A stretch of DNA of 64,000 nucleotides from Hyphomonadaceae bacterium (GTDB taxonomy: Bacteria > Pseudomonadota > Alphaproteobacteria > Caulobacterales > Maricaulaceae). Numbering within the stretch: position 1 is the first letter of the stretch; each line of letters starts with the position of its first letter. Where the stretch lies: positions 1 to 64,000 of the forward strand of contig JABDMW010000039.1 in NCBI GenBank assembly GCA_013001295.1, read 5' to 3'. Below the pieces are notes generated by a model. That model made no database searches and was not told the DNA's origin. It worked only from the letters and a program-made list of their open reading frames with translations. Positions 62,531 through 64,000 of this stretch are shown here, piece after piece. A program made the position numbers and the translations under genes.

Positions 62531-63871
62531 ATGAAACCGATCGTTAGATTTGCACCGTCCCCGACAGGGAAACTGCATGTGGGCAATGTCCGCACCGCGC
62601 TGATGAACTGGCTGTTTGCGCGCGAGCAGGGCGGCACATTTATTCTGCGGATCGATGATACGGACGTTGAGCGGTCGACCAAAGCCTATGAGGACGGGCT
62701 GAAAGAAGACTTGAATTGGCTCGGGCTTAACTGGGACAAGACATTTAACCAGTCTGACAGGTTTGACCTATATAAGTCTGCGGCCGATGATCTGGAAGCG
62801 CGCGGCTTGATCTATCCCTGCTATGAAACGTCGGAAGAGCTGGACCGCCAGCGCAAAATCCTGCGCGCCCAGGGCAAGCCACCAATCTATAACCGGGATG
62901 CGTTGGAGTTGACGGCAGAAGATATTGCCAAACTTGAAGCGGAGGGGCGTAAACCGCATTGGCGCTTTAAGCTTTCCGGTAAAGCGGCGGAATGGGAAGA
63001 TATGGTACGTGGTCCGCAAAGGGTTGAAACCTCGTCCTTGTCTGACCCGGTTCTGATCCGTGCCGACGGGTCTTATCTCTATACATTGCCAAGTGTTGTC
63101 GATGATATCGATGCTGAAATCACCCATGTCATTCGCGGTGAGGACCATGTCACCAACTCCGGTGCCCAGATCGAGATCTTCGAAGCGCTTGGCGGGCCAG
63201 TGCCGACATTCGCCCATACACCGCTCTTGGTCGGTAAGGATGGAAAAGGCCTGTCCAAACGCCTCGGTTCACTTTCAATGGATCAGTTGCGCGAGCAGGG
63301 CATTGAGCCGTTGGCGATTTGTAGCTTGCTTGGGAAAATCGGCACGTCTGATCCGATCGAGGCCCGTCAAAGTCTCGATATCCTCAAGGATGAATTTGCA
63401 TTCTCCAAAATCGGCCGGGCCCCGGCGCGCTTTGACGAAGAAGAACTTGAATTGATCAATAGCCGTTTGTTGAATGATACACCTTTTGCAGTTGTTAAAG
63501 ACCGGCTTGACGCTTTTGGCGTTCCAGCAACTGAAGACTTCTGGAACTTGGTTCGTGCCAATTTGACCAAGCTCGGCGATGCCGTTGGTTGGTCGACCGT
63601 GATCCACGCACCAATGTCCGGTCAAATCGCTGAGGAAGACAAAGATTTCTGCAAGGAAGCGGCTGAATATTTGCCCGATGATCTCCATCCTGAAACCTGG
63701 GGGGAATGGACGACTGTCCTTAAGCAAAACACTGATCGCAAAGGCAAGACCTTGTTCCTGCCGCTGCGCCTCGCTTTGTCGGGACGCCGTCGCGGCCCTG
63801 AAATGGACAAGCTCCTGCCTTTACTCGGCGCTGAGCGCGCCCGCGCGCGCTTGCGCGGTGAGGTGGGTTAG
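62531..63871 (+). CDS. gltX: Glutamyl-tRNA synthetase
   Basis: 446 residues from ATG 62531 with AGAAGAAAG upstream. Class I motifs: HVGN at 16-19 (HIGH type) in RFAPSPTGKLHVGN and LSKR in GKGLSKRLGS (near 240, KMSKS type). It charges tRNA-Glu, and in bacteria without GlnRS also tRNA-Gln as the first step of the amidation route; alphaproteobacteria often carry two gltX genes. It follows nadE without a gap, so the two are coupled. Confidence 0.96.
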   Translation: MKPIVRFAPSPTGKLHVGNVRTALMNWLFAREQGGTFILRIDDTDVERSTKAYEDGLKEDLNWLGLNWDKTFNQSDRFDLYKSAADDLEARGLIYPCYETSEELDRQRKILRAQGKPPIYNRDALELTAEDIAKLEAEGRKPHWRFKLSGKAAEWEDMVRGPQRVETSSLSDPVLIRADGSYLYTLPSVVDDIDAEITHVIRGEDHVTNSGAQIEIFEALGGPVPTFAHTPLLVGKDGKGLSKRLGSLSMDQLREQGIEPLAICSLLGKIGTSDPIEARQSLDILKDEFAFSKIGRAPARFDEEELELINSRLLNDTPFAVVKDRLDAFGVPATEDFWNLVRANLTKLGDAVGWSTVIHAPMSGQIAEEDKDFCKEAAEYLPDDLHPETWGEWTTVLKQNTDRKGKTLFLPLRLALSGRRRGPEMDKLLPLLGAERARARLRGEVG

Positions 63872-63880
63872 GCTTTAAAC

Positions 63881-64000
63881 TTAAAAATCAAAGATCTTGG
63901 CCTGCCATTCATTGGTCAGCAAGAGCTGCTGCCGCTTTGGATTGAGGATATCGCGAATATAGATCTCGATGCCCCCATCCGGTGTTGGAAAGAACATGAT
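63881..64000 (-). CDS. C-terminal end of a protein cut by the window edge
   Basis: A reading frame with stop TTA at 63881 (minus strand) and about 39 codons up to the right edge. The last residues read FFPTPDGGIEIYIRDILNPK and then RQQLLLTNEWQAKIFDF. I recognise no family in this short segment. It converges on gltX with 9 bases between the stop codons. Confidence 0.5.
   Translation of the reverse strand: MMFFPTPDGGIEIYIRDILNPKRQQLLLTNEWQAKIFDF

Noticed and set aside
61951-62682. A 243-residue open frame antisense to nadE and gltX
   Set aside because: It overlaps two well-supported genes and shows no domain or start signal.
1-64000. CRISPR arrays, insertion sequences, prophage or integrase genes
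   Set aside because: No direct-repeat arrays, transposase or integrase motifs, or att-like repeats at the tRNA were seen.

Overview
This looks like chromosomal DNA of an alphaproteobacterium. Lineage markers visible in the sequence are a Ros/MucR regulator, a DUF2336 protein, a PAS_5 protein, a DUF1491 protein, a large PleC-like kinase, a UPF0260 cysteine-cluster protein and a TtpC-type TonB system whose TonB proteins carry a Cys pair in the C-terminal domain. GC content looks close to 50 percent by eye. Several intergenic sites resemble the Caulobacter CtrA box (TTAA-N7-TTAAC). A marine Maricaulales/Hyphomonadales-type (Caulobacter-related) bacterium is my best guess, by inference only. I see no phage, insertion sequence, CRISPR array or rRNA. 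Both ends of the window cut through minus-strand genes.

Layout. 1-8.2 kb: the start of an exported protein, two TonB-dependent receptors, a sulfotransferase-like protein and signal peptide peptidase SppA. 8.5 kb: tRNA-Gln(TTG). 8.8-17.1 kb: an energy-transduction locus with two DUF3450 proteins, TtpC, ExbB, two ExbD, TonB and a TPR protein, then a terminator and a second TonB-TPR pair whose TPR gene is cut to less than half length. 17.2-20.7 kb: oligopeptidase B and a DUF2336 protein. 20.8-28.8 kb: a ten-gene cation/proton antiporter operon in the gene order of the Mbh/Mrp module, with three antiporter-like subunits and no MrpA-size subunit. 28.9-32.3 kb: MucR, PAS_5, SufE and a DivJ-like histidine kinase. 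32.3-37.2 kb: an orphan BcsB-like protein, DUF1491, release factor 3 and a small membrane protein. 37.2-41.1 kb: two PAN-type secreted proteins, one fused to a CAP domain, downstream of a class A penicillin-binding protein. 41.2-43.6 kb: a YcgN protein, a small helical protein, a DnaJ-like chaperone and a PepSY protein. 43.6-50.1 kb: two OmpR-type two-component systems, the second behind a DegP-type protease. 50.1-60.1 kb: GlnE, a PleC-like kinase, an EAL protein, aminopeptidase N and a DUF6065 protein. 60.3-64 kb: a lipoprotein, NadE, GltX and a cut gene.

How the genes fit together. The TonB locus can energise outer-membrane receptors such as the two at the left end. The antiporter operon would couple proton and sodium gradients, which fits a marine life. 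The right half is rich in envelope maintenance and signalling: PBP, CAP/PAN proteins, DegP with its two-component system, PleC- and DivJ-like kinases and an EAL protein. The most interesting signals are the duplicated and decayed TonB-TPR pair, hairpins at several gene junctions of the TonB operon, CtrA-like boxes upstream of envelope and signalling genes, two proteins with identically spaced PAN cysteines, and an 11-bp-period repeat box in front of a PepSY-regulator-kinase operon.
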